Of a DNA stretch of 43,847 bases, positions 1 to 9,771 are shown in pieces. The notes under the pieces were generated by a model. That model saw only the letters and a list, made by a program, of their open reading frames with translations, searched no databases and was not told the origin of the DNA. Made by a program: the position numbers and the translations under genes. The DNA is from Actinotignum sanguinis (GTDB lineage: Bacteria; Actinomycetota; Actinomycetes; Actinomycetales; Actinomycetaceae), in NCBI RefSeq assembly GCF_003957255.1, contig NZ_QDIE01000018.1, forward strand, positions 1 to 43,847, read 5' to 3'. Positions within the stretch are counted from its first letter, which is position 1; every line of letters begins with the position of its first letter.

Positions 1-1
1 G

Positions 2-169
2 ATGAAAACCGAGATTTATTACGGGAAGAAGTGGGCTACAACTGATGAGTTATGCGAGGCGATAGACGAGTATATGCTCTTTTATAACCAGAAGCGTATT
101 ACCTTGAAGTTCGATGGTTTAACTATCGCGGAGCACCGTCAAACGGTTTTAAGCAATAATGTCCAATAA
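2..169 (+). CDS. IS3-family transposase OrfB, C-terminal part (cut by window edge)
   Basis: The frame is open from the first complete codon and gives 55 residues to a TAA stop. The motifs KTEIYYG, then DEYMLFYNQKR, then a short tail are the usual end of the DDE integrase domain of IS3/IS150-type OrfB proteins. The catalytic DDE residues would lie upstream, outside the window, so activity cannot be judged. The gene runs on past the left edge; this is a partial view and not a demonstrated truncation. It points towards eno from the other side of a repeat-rich gap. Confidence 0.8.
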   Translation: MKTEIYYGKKWATTDELCEAIDEYMLFYNQKRITLKFDGLTIAEHRQTVLSNNVQ

Positions 170-188
170 ACAGTCCGCACCCCCTAAT
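158..188. mobile_element. Probable right end of the IS3-family element
   Basis: The transposase stop codon is followed at once by a sequence with TGTCCA and CACCCCCTA blocks, the kind of terminal inverted repeat found at IS3-family ends. The left end is not in the window, so the exact boundary and any target duplication cannot be confirmed. Confidence 0.4.
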
Positions 189-296
189 GTAGTTGCCGTT
201 GCACTTTGATTTCGGGCAACCGCGACGACCAGCCCCCGAGAATCTCACGAGTCTCACGAAGCGCAACAGCCACACGAACCCCTGCCGGGGCGGTAT

Positions 297-354
297 GTGT
301 TTTCTGAGCTGTAGTGCAGATGTCGTACATGCGAAGTACACCTCAGAAAAACAC
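297..354. repeat. Near-perfect inverted repeat, 12-bp arms
   Basis: GTGTTTTCTGAG at 297-308 is matched by CTCAGAAAAACAC at 342-354, with one extra base in the right arm. The 33-nt interval contains a smaller GTAC...GTAC element. Partly complementary GC blocks (CCGGGGCGG / CCCCGCCGG) flank the arms, so the transcript could fold into a long imperfect hairpin. It may be a mobile-element remnant. Confidence 0.6.
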
Positions 355-424
355 CTCTTCCCCGCCGGCATGCCGAGCCGGCATGCCGAGCCGGCACAGC
401 GACTCTGAGCAGTGATTCGGCTTT

Positions 425-490
425 ACGCACCACCGGCATGGCACACACCAAACGCACCACCGGCACGGCGCACACCAAACGCACCACACA
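425..490. repeat. 27-bp tandem repeat, about 2.4 copies
   Basis: Units start at 425, 452 and 479 (the third is partial), each opening with ACGCACCAC and containing GGCACACACCAA or GGCGCACACCAA. The first two copies differ by two bases. The array lies just beyond the eno terminator. No coding role is visible. Confidence 0.75.
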
Positions 491-530
491 ACAAAGTGCC
501 GCCCCTTCCCGATCAGGGAAAGAGCGGCAC
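480..530 (-). terminator. Rho-independent terminator of eno
   Basis: GTGCCGC at 496-502 pairs with GCGGCAC at 524-530, and TTCCC/GGGAA closes the inner stem. On the minus strand the hairpin is followed by TTTGTTGT, a T-rich tract. It sits about 65 bp downstream of the eno stop codon. Confidence 0.75.
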
Positions 531-596
531 TCAGCGCTATGAGCAGGCCAGCAACACTGGCCAACTAACCGGCTAGCTAAACCCTAAGCCGTAGCC

Positions 597-2066
<1,470 letters not shown>

Positions 2067-2096
2067 CTAACTAGCTCACGCACTTGCGCGGAGAGT

Positions 2097-2441
2097 TTAG
2101 TGCGCCGCGGTTTCTTCCCCTGCGCCGTTAGGTACGACGACGCCGCCCGCCCCGCTTTCTTCCTCTTTGACCACCGAGGTCAGCACGGGGTGGGCCAGGA
2201 AGGCAATCAGCGCAGCAATCCCGACCAACTGCAGGGTAAAGATGTCCATGAGCACCTTGACCACATAGGCCAGGCCAACCTTGACCGGATCCGCGGTGCC
2301 AGCGGGAAGCTCATTGAGCTCCAGCATGGCGAAGGGCCCCGCAATCTGGAGGAAAATCGCGATGACCAGCAGCGCCCCCGCGACGCCGTACGTGCGCCGC
2401 GCAAAATTTTTTAGAAGATTCGGACTCACGTTCATCGTCAT
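2097..2441 (-). CDS. Small membrane protein of unknown function
   Basis: A 114-residue frame with two long hydrophobic stretches (about 17-42 and 52-87, the second long enough for two helices), a positively charged N-terminus and a hydrophilic tail rich in E and G. I do not recognise the family. An AGAG motif lies about five bases before the first ATG; a second ATG two codons later is also possible. It is transcribed towards eno, 219 bp upstream of the eno start, and lies downstream of the LPXTG gene's terminator, so it probably has its own promoter. Hydrophobicity and strand agreement with its neighbours support it as real. Confidence 0.6.
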   Translation of the reverse strand: MTMNVSPNLLKNFARRTYGVAGALLVIAIFLQIAGPFAMLELNELPAGTADPVKVGLAYVVKVLMDIFTLQLVGIAALIAFLAHPVLTSVVKEEESGAGGVVVPNGAGEETAAH

Positions 2442-2502
2442 AACAACTCTTTTGTTGTAGTTCCCATCATCCTAAAGCAAAAAACGAAACGCCACCATTG
2501 TT

Positions 2503-2549
2503 CAAAAATGGGCCCGGCACGCGCTTATATTTCGCACGTGCCGGGCCCA
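2503..2549 (-). terminator. Terminator of the LPXTG protein gene
   Basis: A 13-bp perfect stem, TGGGCCCGGCACG (2509-2521) with its complement at 2537-2549, separated by a 15-nt loop. On the minus strand it is followed directly by TTTTTG. It begins 31 bp after the stop codon of the surface-protein gene: a classic intrinsic terminator. Confidence 0.85.
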
Positions 2550-2579
2550 CCCGAGCCTCAGCTCATTTAATGGCCGCGT

Positions 2580-4265
2580 TTAGGCAGCACGACGACGCCG
2601 CACCGCGAGCGCCCCACCGGCGAGCAGAGCGCCGGAGAGGAGCGCCAAGGAAGCGGCTTCCGCACCGGTATTCGGGAGCTTCTTCGCCGACTTCTTCACC
2701 ACGGTCTTGCCGGGCTTAGCAGGAGTGGCCGGTTTGGCGGATCCTGCCGGGGCCGGGTCCGCGGGTGCCGGCGCAGTGGGCTGCGCCGGCACGGTCGGAT
2801 CTGCGGGCTGGGCAGGCTTGGTCGGATCCGCCGGCGTAGTCGGATCGCTAGGCTGGGTCGGATCCGCGGGTGCGGTCGGATCCGCCGGCGTAGTCGGTTC
2901 CGTGGGCTGCGTCGGTTCGGCAGGCTGCGTGGGTTCGGCAGGCTGGCATTCCTTGAGGGAAGCGACATTATGCACCGCACCGCGTACGGTGGCGGCATGC
3001 TCGGCGCTGATCGCAGCAAGCACGCCTTCGTCCACAACCGGCTTGAGCTTATCGAGCGCCGCCGCCGTGGCTGCCTTAATATCCGTTTCGGCCTGGGTAC
3101 GCGCGGCTTCCGGAGCGCACTCCAGCGCTGCCAGCGCCTTGAGCTGGGCAGCCTGTTCGGCTTCAATAGCGGCCTTCGCCTCCCCGAGCTTAGTAGCCCA
3201 GGCATCGAGAAGCGGAAGCACCGTGGAGAAGGTATCGGCAGCGTAATTATCCGGCGCCGCATCGAAAAGCTGCTGGGCGGCCGCGCGCACCACCGGGTTC
3301 TTCAAGCTGGCAATAAGCGCCGCAGTATCGGCATTGGCTTTGAGGGCACCGGCCTTACGCACCAGATCGCGCACTCGGTTCGAGCTCTCCCCGTAGGTGG
3401 TTTTTACGCCGTTGAATTCTTTTTCACCGGAGATAATCCAGCGCAGCTGCTCGAGGCGAGCGTAATCGGCATCGCCAAGCGGGGTAATGGTAGCCGGATC
3501 AATATCCTTCCACCAGGTCTTACCGGTCAGCTTCTCAGCTTCGGGGCGGTAGGCAGCCGCTTCACGCAGGTAGGCAACGTCTTTCTTGAGCTGGGCGAGG
3601 GTTTCCGCGTCGATGTAGGAAACATCCCCGTTAAGCACCGCATCACCGGCGATAATCATCTTCTCGTAAGCTTCGAGGTTCTGCAGCACGATAATGCCGT
3701 TGAGGCACTGGTTGAATTCCTTGCTCTTGCCCTGCTTAGCGAGGTCAATACAGGAACGAATCTTCTGGACAACTTCGCTCTTATTTCCAGCTGCGGACTT
3801 CTGGAATTCTTCGTTGACACGCCGATCCATTTCCGCAACGGTCTTGGCCGTTTTGGTCACTTCAACGATGGCCTTATCCAGATCGGAAACCCCGTTGGAG
3901 TAGGCGTTGACATAAGCCTGCGCAGCCTTGACAAAGCGCTGGTCCACATAGGCTTTCGAGTAGTGCGAGGCCTGATTCTGCAGCGCACCTACCATCCAGG
4001 CATCGGCCTGCTCGGCAGGGGTAGCACCCAGGGCTTCATTAATCTTTCCGGCAGCGTACTCAGCAGTACTGGTATCCGCAGCGGCCGGGGTCTGCGCGCC
4101 CGGATCGGTTGCGCCCGCATCGCCGGCACCGGAAGGCCCTTCCGCACCAACAGGAGTGGTAGCCCTGGCCGGGTCGGCCGGTTCTGCAAAAGCTGCACTC
4201 GCTCCGCCCAGCAGCACCGTGCAGGCGGTCGCGGCAGCCACGACACCTCTGAGAATTTTCTTCAT
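2580..4265 (-). CDS. LPXTG cell-wall-anchored surface protein with Pro/Thr-rich stalk
   Basis: A 561-residue secreted protein. The N-terminus (MKKILRGVVAAATACTVLLGG...AFA) is a signal peptide. A largely helical Ala/Lys/Glu-rich region of about 400 residues follows, then a stalk of about 90 residues built of PADPT/PAEPT-like units. It ends with LPNTG (530-534), a hydrophobic segment and RRRR, the sortase sorting signal. The start at 4265 has AAGGAAG just upstream; the frame is open for 48 more residues but these would precede the signal peptide. No catalytic domain is recognised, so adhesin or surface structural role is inference. No sortase gene is in the window. It occupies the place where mazG commonly lies between mfd and eno. 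Confidence 0.85.
   Translation of the reverse strand: MKKILRGVVAAATACTVLLGGASAAFAEPADPARATTPVGAEGPSGAGDAGATDPGAQTPAAADTSTAEYAAGKINEALGATPAEQADAWMVGALQNQASHYSKAYVDQRFVKAAQAYVNAYSNGVSDLDKAIVEVTKTAKTVAEMDRRVNEEFQKSAAGNKSEVVQKIRSCIDLAKQGKSKEFNQCLNGIIVLQNLEAYEKMIIAGDAVLNGDVSYIDAETLAQLKKDVAYLREAAAYRPEAEKLTGKTWWKDIDPATITPLGDADYARLEQLRWIISGEKEFNGVKTTYGESSNRVRDLVRKAGALKANADTAALIASLKNPVVRAAAQQLFDAAPDNYAADTFSTVLPLLDAWATKLGEAKAAIEAEQAAQLKALAALECAPEAARTQAETDIKAATAAALDKLKPVVDEGVLAAISAEHAATVRGAVHNVASLKECQPAEPTQPAEPTQPTEPTTPADPTAPADPTQPSDPTTPADPTKPAQPADPTVPAQPTAPAPADPAPAGSAKPATPAKPGKTVVKKSAKKLPNTGAEAASLALLSGALLAGGALAVRRRRAA
2790..2946 (-). repeat. Tandem codon repeats encoding the PxDPT stalk
   Basis: Imperfect units such as GTCGGATCCGCCGGCGTA (18 bp as read on the plus strand) recur in the 3' part of the LPXTG gene and encode PADPT-type motifs. 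Copy number is likely to vary between strains through slippage or recombination, changing stalk length. The reading frame is kept throughout. Confidence 0.75.
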
Positions 4266-4563
4266 ATTCTTCCTTACGCTAAAAGCAGCCACGCCACAGG
4301 TAGCCGCCACCATCGGTGCCGTTGCGTCATCCCATTTCTTGGACTTAGGCGCCTTAACGAACATAAGCACACGAGCACGCCAGCTTTCCATGCGGGTGCC
4401 GCAGCCCATCCCATCTATTCCACCGCCACAACGTACGGTTTAATTTATCAAATTACGACAGGATTAATAAAGGTACGTCAAATACAAAACCGTCACAGAG
4501 GAAACAATATCGGCAGGTCAGCGAGCCGGGTATTCCCGCGGCACGGCCTAGAACAGCCCGGAG
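4266..4563. promoter_or_regulatory. Upstream region of the LPXTG gene with AT-rich promoter island
   Basis: This 298-bp gap between mfd and the LPXTG gene contains a conspicuously AT-rich stretch at about 4438-4492, unlike the surrounding DNA. On the minus strand it includes TTGACG near 4477-4482 and the palindrome AATTTGATAAATT, which are promoter-like. The implied 5' leader of roughly 180 nt would be long. I see no separate gene in it. Confidence 0.4.
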
Positions 4564-7500
4564 CTAGCCCACCGAGGAAATAAACACCGCCGTCACGAGC
4601 CGGGATACCCACTCGAGTAATTCGTCACCTTCCATGGGAGCTCCGGTTCCCAGGCGCGCGGACGTCTGCGCGGCACCCATAACGCCCGGGCGCGCACTCA
4701 TCGCCCCGCCCACCTGCGCCGGCGGCACCGGAACCATGAGTACCCGCACGGCGGGCTTGAGCATGGCACCCGGGTACAGGCGCTTGAGGCGGGCTTGCCG
4801 TGAATCCGGCAGCGCCACCGGCGCGAAACGCACATTGCGCCCCATCTGGGTAATTTCCTCCAACCCGGCGCTGCGCGCCAGGTCACGCAGCTGCGCGATC
4901 CGGAAAAGCCGCGCGGCCACCTCGGGAATCTCCCCGTAGCGGTCGCGCAATTCCGCGCGAATTTCCTCGCGTTGGTCCTCCCCGCGCGATGCCGCCAACT
5001 TGGTGTAAATTTCCAGCCGCAACCGCTCGGACGGCACGTAATCTTCGGGTAGGTAGGCTTCCACCGGCAGCTCGATGCGCACATCGCTGCTGGCGTCGTC
5101 GTCGCTAGGAATCTCCCCACGTATTTTCGCGACCGCTTCGGAGACCATGCGCACGTACAAATCGAAACCAACGCCCTCGATATGGCCGGATTGTTCCCCG
5201 CCGAGCATATTGCCCGCCCCGCGAATTTCAAGATCCTTCATCGCGACCTGGGTGCCGGCCCCGAGGTCGGTATTCGCGGCGATGGTGCGCAGGCGTTCCA
5301 GGGATGTTTCCGTGAGCGCGCGGTCCGGGTCGTACAGGAAATACGCGTAGGCGCGCTCGCGCCCGCGGCCCACTCGCCCGCGCAGCTGATGGAGCTGGGA
5401 GAGCCCGAGCTTATCGGCATTATCCACGATAAGCGTATTCGCGTTGGAAATATCGAGCCCCGTTTCCACGATGGTGGTGCAGATGAGGACGTCGATCTCA
5501 TGCTCCCAGAAATTCTGAATAACATTTTCCAGATCGCGTTCGCTCATTTTTCCGTGGGCGACGGCGATGCGCGCCTCGGGCACCAGCTCACCGAGCTGCG
5601 CGGCCACCCGGCCCATATCCCCCACCCGGTTATGCACGTAAAAGACCTGGCCGTCACGCAGCAGCTCGCGGCGAATCGCAGCGCTGATCTGGCGATTCTC
5701 CCGCGCGCCCACGTAGGTGAGAATCGGGTGGCGTTCTTCGGGCGGAGTGGCCAAGGTGGACATCTCCCGCACCCCCGTGACCGCCATTTCCAGCGTGCGC
5801 GGAATCGGGGTGGCCGACATCGACAGCACATCGATATTTGGGTACATCTGCTTGAGGGTCTCTTTATGTTCGACGCCGAAACGCTGCTCCTCGTCGATCA
5901 CCACCAGGCCGAGGGCTTTGAAACGCACATTCCCCGTGAGGAGGCGGTGGGTACCGATCACCACATCAATGGTGCCGTCCGCGAGCCCGGCGATGACCTC
6001 CTCTGATTCGCGCGCGCTCTGGAAACGCGAGAGCGCCGCCACCCGCACCGGGAACCCGGCGTAACGCTCCTCGAAAGTTTCCCGATGCTGCTCCACCAGC
6101 AGGGTTGTCGGCACCAGGACCGCCACCTGGCGGCCATCCTGCACCGCCTTGAAGGCCGCCCGCACCGCGATCTCCGTTTTGCCGTAGCCCACATCCCCGG
6201 AAATAAGGCGATCCATGGGGACCGGCTTTTCCATATCGGCTTTCACTTCGTCAATGGTGTGCAGCTGATCGGGGGTTTCCACGTAGGCGAAAGCGTCTTC
6301 GAGCTCGCGCTGCCACGGGGTATCCGGCGAAAATGCGATACCCGGGGTAGCCATACGCTGGGCGTAAAGGCGAATAAGCTCAGCAGCAATTTTGCGGGTG
6401 GCCGCGCGGGCCTTCGACTTCGTTTTCTCCCAATCGGCCCCGCCCATTTTATTGAGGCTCGGGGATTCTCCGCCCGAATACTTGGAGACCTGGTCGAGCT
6501 GGTCGGTGGGCACCCAGAGCTGATCGGACGGCCCGCCGCGCCGCGAGGGCGCGTACTCCAGCACAATATATTCGCGCTGCCCGCCTTTACCGCCAATTGC
6601 GCGCTTTTCCATACGCACGAAGCGGCCCACCCCGTGCCGATCATGCACCACAAAATCCCCGGGAGTAAGAGACAGCGGATCGACAGCATTCTTGCGGCGC
6701 CGCTTGGGCAGGGCACGCATATCCCGAGTGGAAGAACCGCCCCGCCCGGTCAGATCCGCGCCCGCGTACACCCCGAGCTGCTGGCCTTCCAGCACGAAGC
6801 CCTCCGCGATAGGTGCGGCCACCACGTAGACCACCCCGGAGTCGAGATGCGCGGGAACCTCCGCTACCGCACTAGCGGGAACGCCCAGCTCACCGAGCTG
6901 TTCCGCGTAGCGGCGCGCCAGGCCCGGCCCGTCCACCACGAGCACCTGGCGCACCCCGCGCCGTGCCTGCTCCCCGATAGCGGCGAGAGCCTCATCAACT
7001 TTCCCGAGGAATTTGCGCGGTTCGCGCGCCGCGACCGCGGCGCCGGCGTCGTCGTTCCTGAAAGTACCGGCGGTGGAGGTGACGTGCCCAGGTAAAGCGT
7101 TCCCGGATAAAGCGTTCCCGGAAAAGCCGCCGAGCGTCCACCACGCTTGCCCGCGCGTGAGCGCCGCTTCCCGAGTAGCCGCCACGCTCGCGAAACTCGC
7201 CGCATTGGCCTGCACCGGAGGCGTGCCCCCGGCTGCCGCCGCGCTCCACGCTGCCGCCAGGAATTCCTCCGTGGTGGCGATAAGGGATTCAGCGCGCTGG
7301 TCTACGCGCTCCGGCTCGATGATGAGGAGGCGGGCATCCGCGGGAAGCACATCCACCACCGCGTCCATGCCGTCCACGAGCACCGGCGTGAGGGATTCCA
7401 TGCCTTCCGGAGCGATGCCGGCGGCGATTTTGTCGAGCATATCGGTGGCGCCGGGCAGTTCGCTGATAAGCGAACGGGCGCGGGTACGCACCGATTCGGT

Positions 7501-8220
7501 GAGGAGAATTTCGCGGCAGGGCGGGGCGTAGAGTTCCTCGCGTTCTTCCATGGAGCGCTGGTCACCCACGGAGAAGGTGCGGATTTCATCCACGGTATCG
7601 CCGAAGAATTCCACGCGGATCGGGTGGCGTTCCGTGGGCGGGAAGACGTCGAGGATTCCGCCGCGCACCGCGAACTGGCCGCGGCGTTCCACCATATCAA
7701 CCCGGGTGTAAGCGGCGTTCACCAGCGCGTTTTCCACCTCTTCCATGGGGGCATCCTCACCGAGGCGGATCCGCACCGGCGCCAGATCGCCCAGGCCGCG
7801 GGTAATGGGCTGAAGCAGTGCGCGCACCGGCATAATGAGGAGGCGCAGCGGCTCGAATTCCTCCGGGTGAGCCAGGCGGCGCAGGCTGAGCAGGCGCCGG
7901 GCCACCGTATCCGAACGCGGGGAAAGGCGCTCGTGCGGGAGCGTTTCCCAGGAAGGGAACACCGCGATCTGCTCGGCCGGAAGGTAGGCGCGCATCGCGC
8001 CCTCAAGGATTTCGGCCTCCCGCCCGGAAGCGGTAATGGCCACGTGGAGAGGATGTGCGGCGGTCGAGCCTGTTGGGCCGCCGCTGCCGGCGAGGTACGC
8101 CAGGGCCGGGGGCACAACCCCGCGCGGCATCGGAATATCCAAGCGGGTGGCGGTCGAAGCTGCGGCGCTGCTCAGGGCGGGATCCGCGCCGATGAGCGGC
8201 AGCAAGGATTCTAATTGCAC
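4564..8220 (-). CDS. mfd: Transcription-repair coupling factor
   Basis: Mfd is the ATP-dependent translocase that removes RNA polymerase stalled at DNA lesions and recruits UvrA. The product is 1218 residues, normal for the family. The N-terminal UvrB-homology region is followed by the RNA-polymerase interaction region (DQLWVPTDQLDQVSKY), the Walker A motif GDVGYGKTE at about residue 678, the DEEQRFGV helicase box at about 775, RecG-like motifs (QLHQLRGRVGRGRERAYAY) and the C-terminal TRCF domain. The start is GTG at 8220, with AAGGA about 12 bases upstream, rather far. It is third in a rplY-pth-mfd run on the minus strand, a common actinobacterial arrangement. Confidence 0.96.
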   Translation of the reverse strand: MQLESLLPLIGADPALSSAAASTATRLDIPMPRGVVPPALAYLAGSGGPTGSTAAHPLHVAITASGREAEILEGAMRAYLPAEQIAVFPSWETLPHERLSPRSDTVARRLLSLRRLAHPEEFEPLRLLIMPVRALLQPITRGLGDLAPVRIRLGEDAPMEEVENALVNAAYTRVDMVERRGQFAVRGGILDVFPPTERHPIRVEFFGDTVDEIRTFSVGDQRSMEEREELYAPPCREILLTESVRTRARSLISELPGATDMLDKIAAGIAPEGMESLTPVLVDGMDAVVDVLPADARLLIIEPERVDQRAESLIATTEEFLAAAWSAAAAGGTPPVQANAASFASVAATREAALTRGQAWWTLGGFSGNALSGNALPGHVTSTAGTFRNDDAGAAVAAREPRKFLGKVDEALAAIGEQARRGVRQVLVVDGPGLARRYAEQLGELGVPASAVAEVPAHLDSGVVYVVAAPIAEGFVLEGQQLGVYAGADLTGRGGSSTRDMRALPKRRRKNAVDPLSLTPGDFVVHDRHGVGRFVRMEKRAIGGKGGQREYIVLEYAPSRRGGPSDQLWVPTDQLDQVSKYSGGESPSLNKMGGADWEKTKSKARAATRKIAAELIRLYAQRMATPGIAFSPDTPWQRELEDAFAYVETPDQLHTIDEVKADMEKPVPMDRLISGDVGYGKTEIAVRAAFKAVQDGRQVAVLVPTTLLVEQHRETFEERYAGFPVRVAALSRFQSARESEEVIAGLADGTIDVVIGTHRLLTGNVRFKALGLVVIDEEQRFGVEHKETLKQMYPNIDVLSMSATPIPRTLEMAVTGVREMSTLATPPEERHPILTYVGARENRQISAAIRRELLRDGQVFYVHNRVGDMGRVAAQLGELVPEARIAVAHGKMSERDLENVIQNFWEHEIDVLICTTIVETGLDISNANTLIVDNADKLGLSQLHQLRGRVGRGRERAYAYFLYDPDRALTETSLERLRTIAANTDLGAGTQVAMKDLEIRGAGNMLGGEQSGHIEGVGFDLYVRMVSEAVAKIRGEIPSDDDASSDVRIELPVEAYLPEDYVPSERLRLEIYTKLAASRGEDQREEIRAELRDRYGEIPEVAARLFRIAQLRDLARSAGLEEITQMGRNVRFAPVALPDSRQARLKRLYPGAMLKPAVRVLMVPVPPAQVGGAMSARPGVMGAAQTSARLGTGAPMEGDELLEWVSRLVTAVFISSVG

Positions 8221-8380
8221 GGGACGCTCGTTTCCTTCCTCGTCCTTCTAGGGTTGTGGTTCTCGCGTTACGGTTCTCGCGTTACGCGGCGCGGCGCCGC
8301 GCTACTCGCAGCGGTGCCCGCCGAGGCGCCGCACTACTCGCCGCGGTTCCAGCGCGGTTACGCCCCGGTTCCACGGCGCG
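8221..8380. repeat. Short direct repeats between pth and mfd
   Basis: The 14-bp unit GGTTCTCGCGTTAC occurs twice in tandem (8258-8271, 8272-8285). A second pair, GCGCCGCGCTACTCGC and GCGCCGCACTACTCGC, lies near 8294 and 8326. This non-coding spacer includes the mfd ribosome-binding region. No function is evident. Confidence 0.6.
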
Positions 8381-8968
8381 CTAGTGCTTCGTGTGCAAGC
8401 GCATCGTGGCGCTTTCCAACCCGGTGCGCAGCACATCCTCCACGGCATCCGCTGCCTGCGCGATGAGCACGTCAAGTTCCTTACGCTCCGCCGAGCTAAA
8501 GGGGCGCAGCACAAAATCCGAAGGGTCCTGGCGCCCGGGCGGCCGGCCAATGCCGAATCGCAGCCGAATATAATCCTTCGAGCCCGTCGACTGCGAAATC
8601 GACTTGAGTCCGTTGTGCCCGCCTTCGCCCCCGCCGCGTTTGAGACGCAGGGTCCCGAATGGCAGATCAAGTTCATCGTGAACCACAATAAGGTTCTCCA
8701 CCGGGCAGTCGTAATAGCGCAACAGCGCGCTCACCGGCCCGCCCGAGGTATTCATATAGCACTGGCACGTCGCAAGAATGACCTGCTCACCTGGCTGGCC
8801 GGGCGCCACACCCACCCGCGCGGAGAGCTGGTTCGTCTGGGTGGCGCCGTGCGAGCGCAACTGCCCCCCGCAGCGCGCGGCAAGCTCCGCCACCACCATA
8901 TGCCCACAATTGTGGCGAGTTCCGGCATAGGTAGCACCGGGATTACCTAATCCAACTACAGCGTACAT
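8381..8968 (-). CDS. pth: Peptidyl-tRNA hydrolase
   Basis: Cytoplasmic enzyme that cleaves peptidyl-tRNA released from stalled ribosomes and recycles the tRNA. The 195-residue product begins [11 protein letters not shown] and carries the family's catalytic set: N9, H19, D98 (in HDELDLPFG) plus N73 (YMNTSG) and N119 (HNGLKSI). The start at 8968 has AGGAGG seven bases upstream. It lies between rplY and mfd on the same strand; a strong hairpin separates it from rplY, so it may be partly uncoupled from rplY transcription. Confidence 0.96.
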   Translation of the reverse strand: MYAVVGLGNPGATYAGTRHNCGHMVVAELAARCGGQLRSHGATQTNQLSARVGVAPGQPGEQVILATCQCYMNTSGGPVSALLRYYDCPVENLIVVHDELDLPFGTLRLKRGGGEGGHNGLKSISQSTGSKDYIRLRFGIGRPPGRQDPSDFVLRPFSSAERKELDVLIAQAADAVEDVLRTGLESATMRLHTKH

Positions 8969-9059
8969 GCGTTCCTCCTGTGCATCTTCAACCGTACCCG
9001 CTTACCCGAGATTGTTCCGCACCTGCGTGCCTCGTATTTTTCACGACGACGCCGAATGG

Positions 9060-9094
9060 CACGCGGCCGCGGACATTGCGTCCGCGGCCGCGTG
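9060..9094 (-). terminator. 14-bp perfect hairpin between rplY and pth
   Basis: CACGCGGCCGCGGA (9060-9073) pairs completely with 9081-9094 around the loop CATTGCG. It starts about 35 bp downstream of the rplY stop. There is no immediate T tract on the minus strand, so it may be a weak terminator, a processing site or an mRNA-stabilising hairpin rather than a full stop. Confidence 0.6.
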
Positions 9095-9129
9095 AGAGTC
9101 ACTCCTGGCGAGTGAGGTGCATTGCTGAT

Positions 9130-9771
9130 TTACTCGCCGGCACCTTCGGAAGCTGCCGCTTCTTCGGCTGCTTCTTCCGCCTGGGCTTCGGCCATAGCGG
9201 CATCGGCTTCTTCCAGCGCCCGATCAACCTGGGGCTCCATGACCAGGGAGACGATTTCTTCGCCGTCGACCAGGGCTTCCACATCCTCGGGAAGCTGGAG
9301 ATCCGCAACGGTGATACGCGCGCCATCTTCGAGGCCTTCGACGTTGACCTCGATGGATTCCGGAATATCGATTGCCGGGGCAGACACCAGAATATTGAGG
9401 AGTTCGAGGGTGTTGATGAGGCCAGGAGCCGGTTCGCCCACAACAACCAGCGGAATTTCGACCTCGACCTTTTCGTCGCGCTTGACGCGCAGGAAGTCAA
9501 CGTGCTCGATGGAGCGCGAGAGCGGGTTGCGCTGAATATCCTTGACCAGGGCCAGGCTCAGTTCACCATCAATGGTAAGGCTGACCAGGGCATTCGGATT
9601 GCCCTTGACCGCGAGGAACATATCGTGGGCGTCCAGGTGCACGTGCACCGGCTCAATTCCGTGCCCGTAGAGCACCGCGGGAACGCGCCCATCGCGGCGC
9701 AGGCGGCGAGCCGCACCCTTGCCAAATTCATCGCGGGTTTCGGCAGTAAGCTTCGCAGCATCAATAGCCAT
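9130..9771 (-). CDS. rplY: 50S ribosomal protein L25/general stress protein Ctc
   Basis: A 5S rRNA-binding protein of the large ribosomal subunit, of the long Ctc type. The 213 residues comprise the N-terminal L25 beta-barrel (TRDEFGKGAARRLRRDGRVPAVLYG near residue 11), the TL5-type C-terminal domain (about 95-185) and an acidic Ala/Glu-rich tail, typical of actinobacterial members. The start at 9771 has AAGGAG upstream. Its usual partner pth lies directly downstream. In the ancestral order prs precedes it; here the TSUP and nuclease genes (10.6-12.6 kb) intervene. Confidence 0.95.
   Translation of the reverse strand: MAIDAAKLTAETRDEFGKGAARRLRRDGRVPAVLYGHGIEPVHVHLDAHDMFLAVKGNPNALVSLTIDGELSLALVKDIQRNPLSRSIEHVDFLRVKRDEKVEVEIPLVVVGEPAPGLINTLELLNILVSAPAIDIPESIEVNVEGLEDGARITVADLQLPEDVEALVDGEEIVSLVMEPQVDRALEEADAAMAEAQAEEAAEEAAASEGAGE

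Larger units (their letters stand above)
170..596. other. Gene-free, repeat-rich gap between the IS end and eno
   Basis: I see no convincing gene here; the short frames are low-complexity. It holds an inverted repeat (297-354), overlapping GGCATGCCGAGCC units near 367-395, a 27-bp tandem repeat (425-490) and the enolase terminator (489-530). In other Actinobacteria, ftsB/divIC and a DUF501 gene follow eno. Here the IS end occupies that side, so the usual neighbourhood is interrupted. Confidence 0.6.

Noticed and set aside
2970-4583. 537-residue plus-strand frame opposite the LPXTG gene
   Set aside because: Its composition is His/Arg/Gly-rich shadow sequence with no motif. The minus-strand frame has a signal peptide, LPXTG and terminator.
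4634-8214. Several long plus-strand frames opposite mfd
   Set aside because: They are antisense shadows of a fully conserved gene and carry no recognisable motifs.
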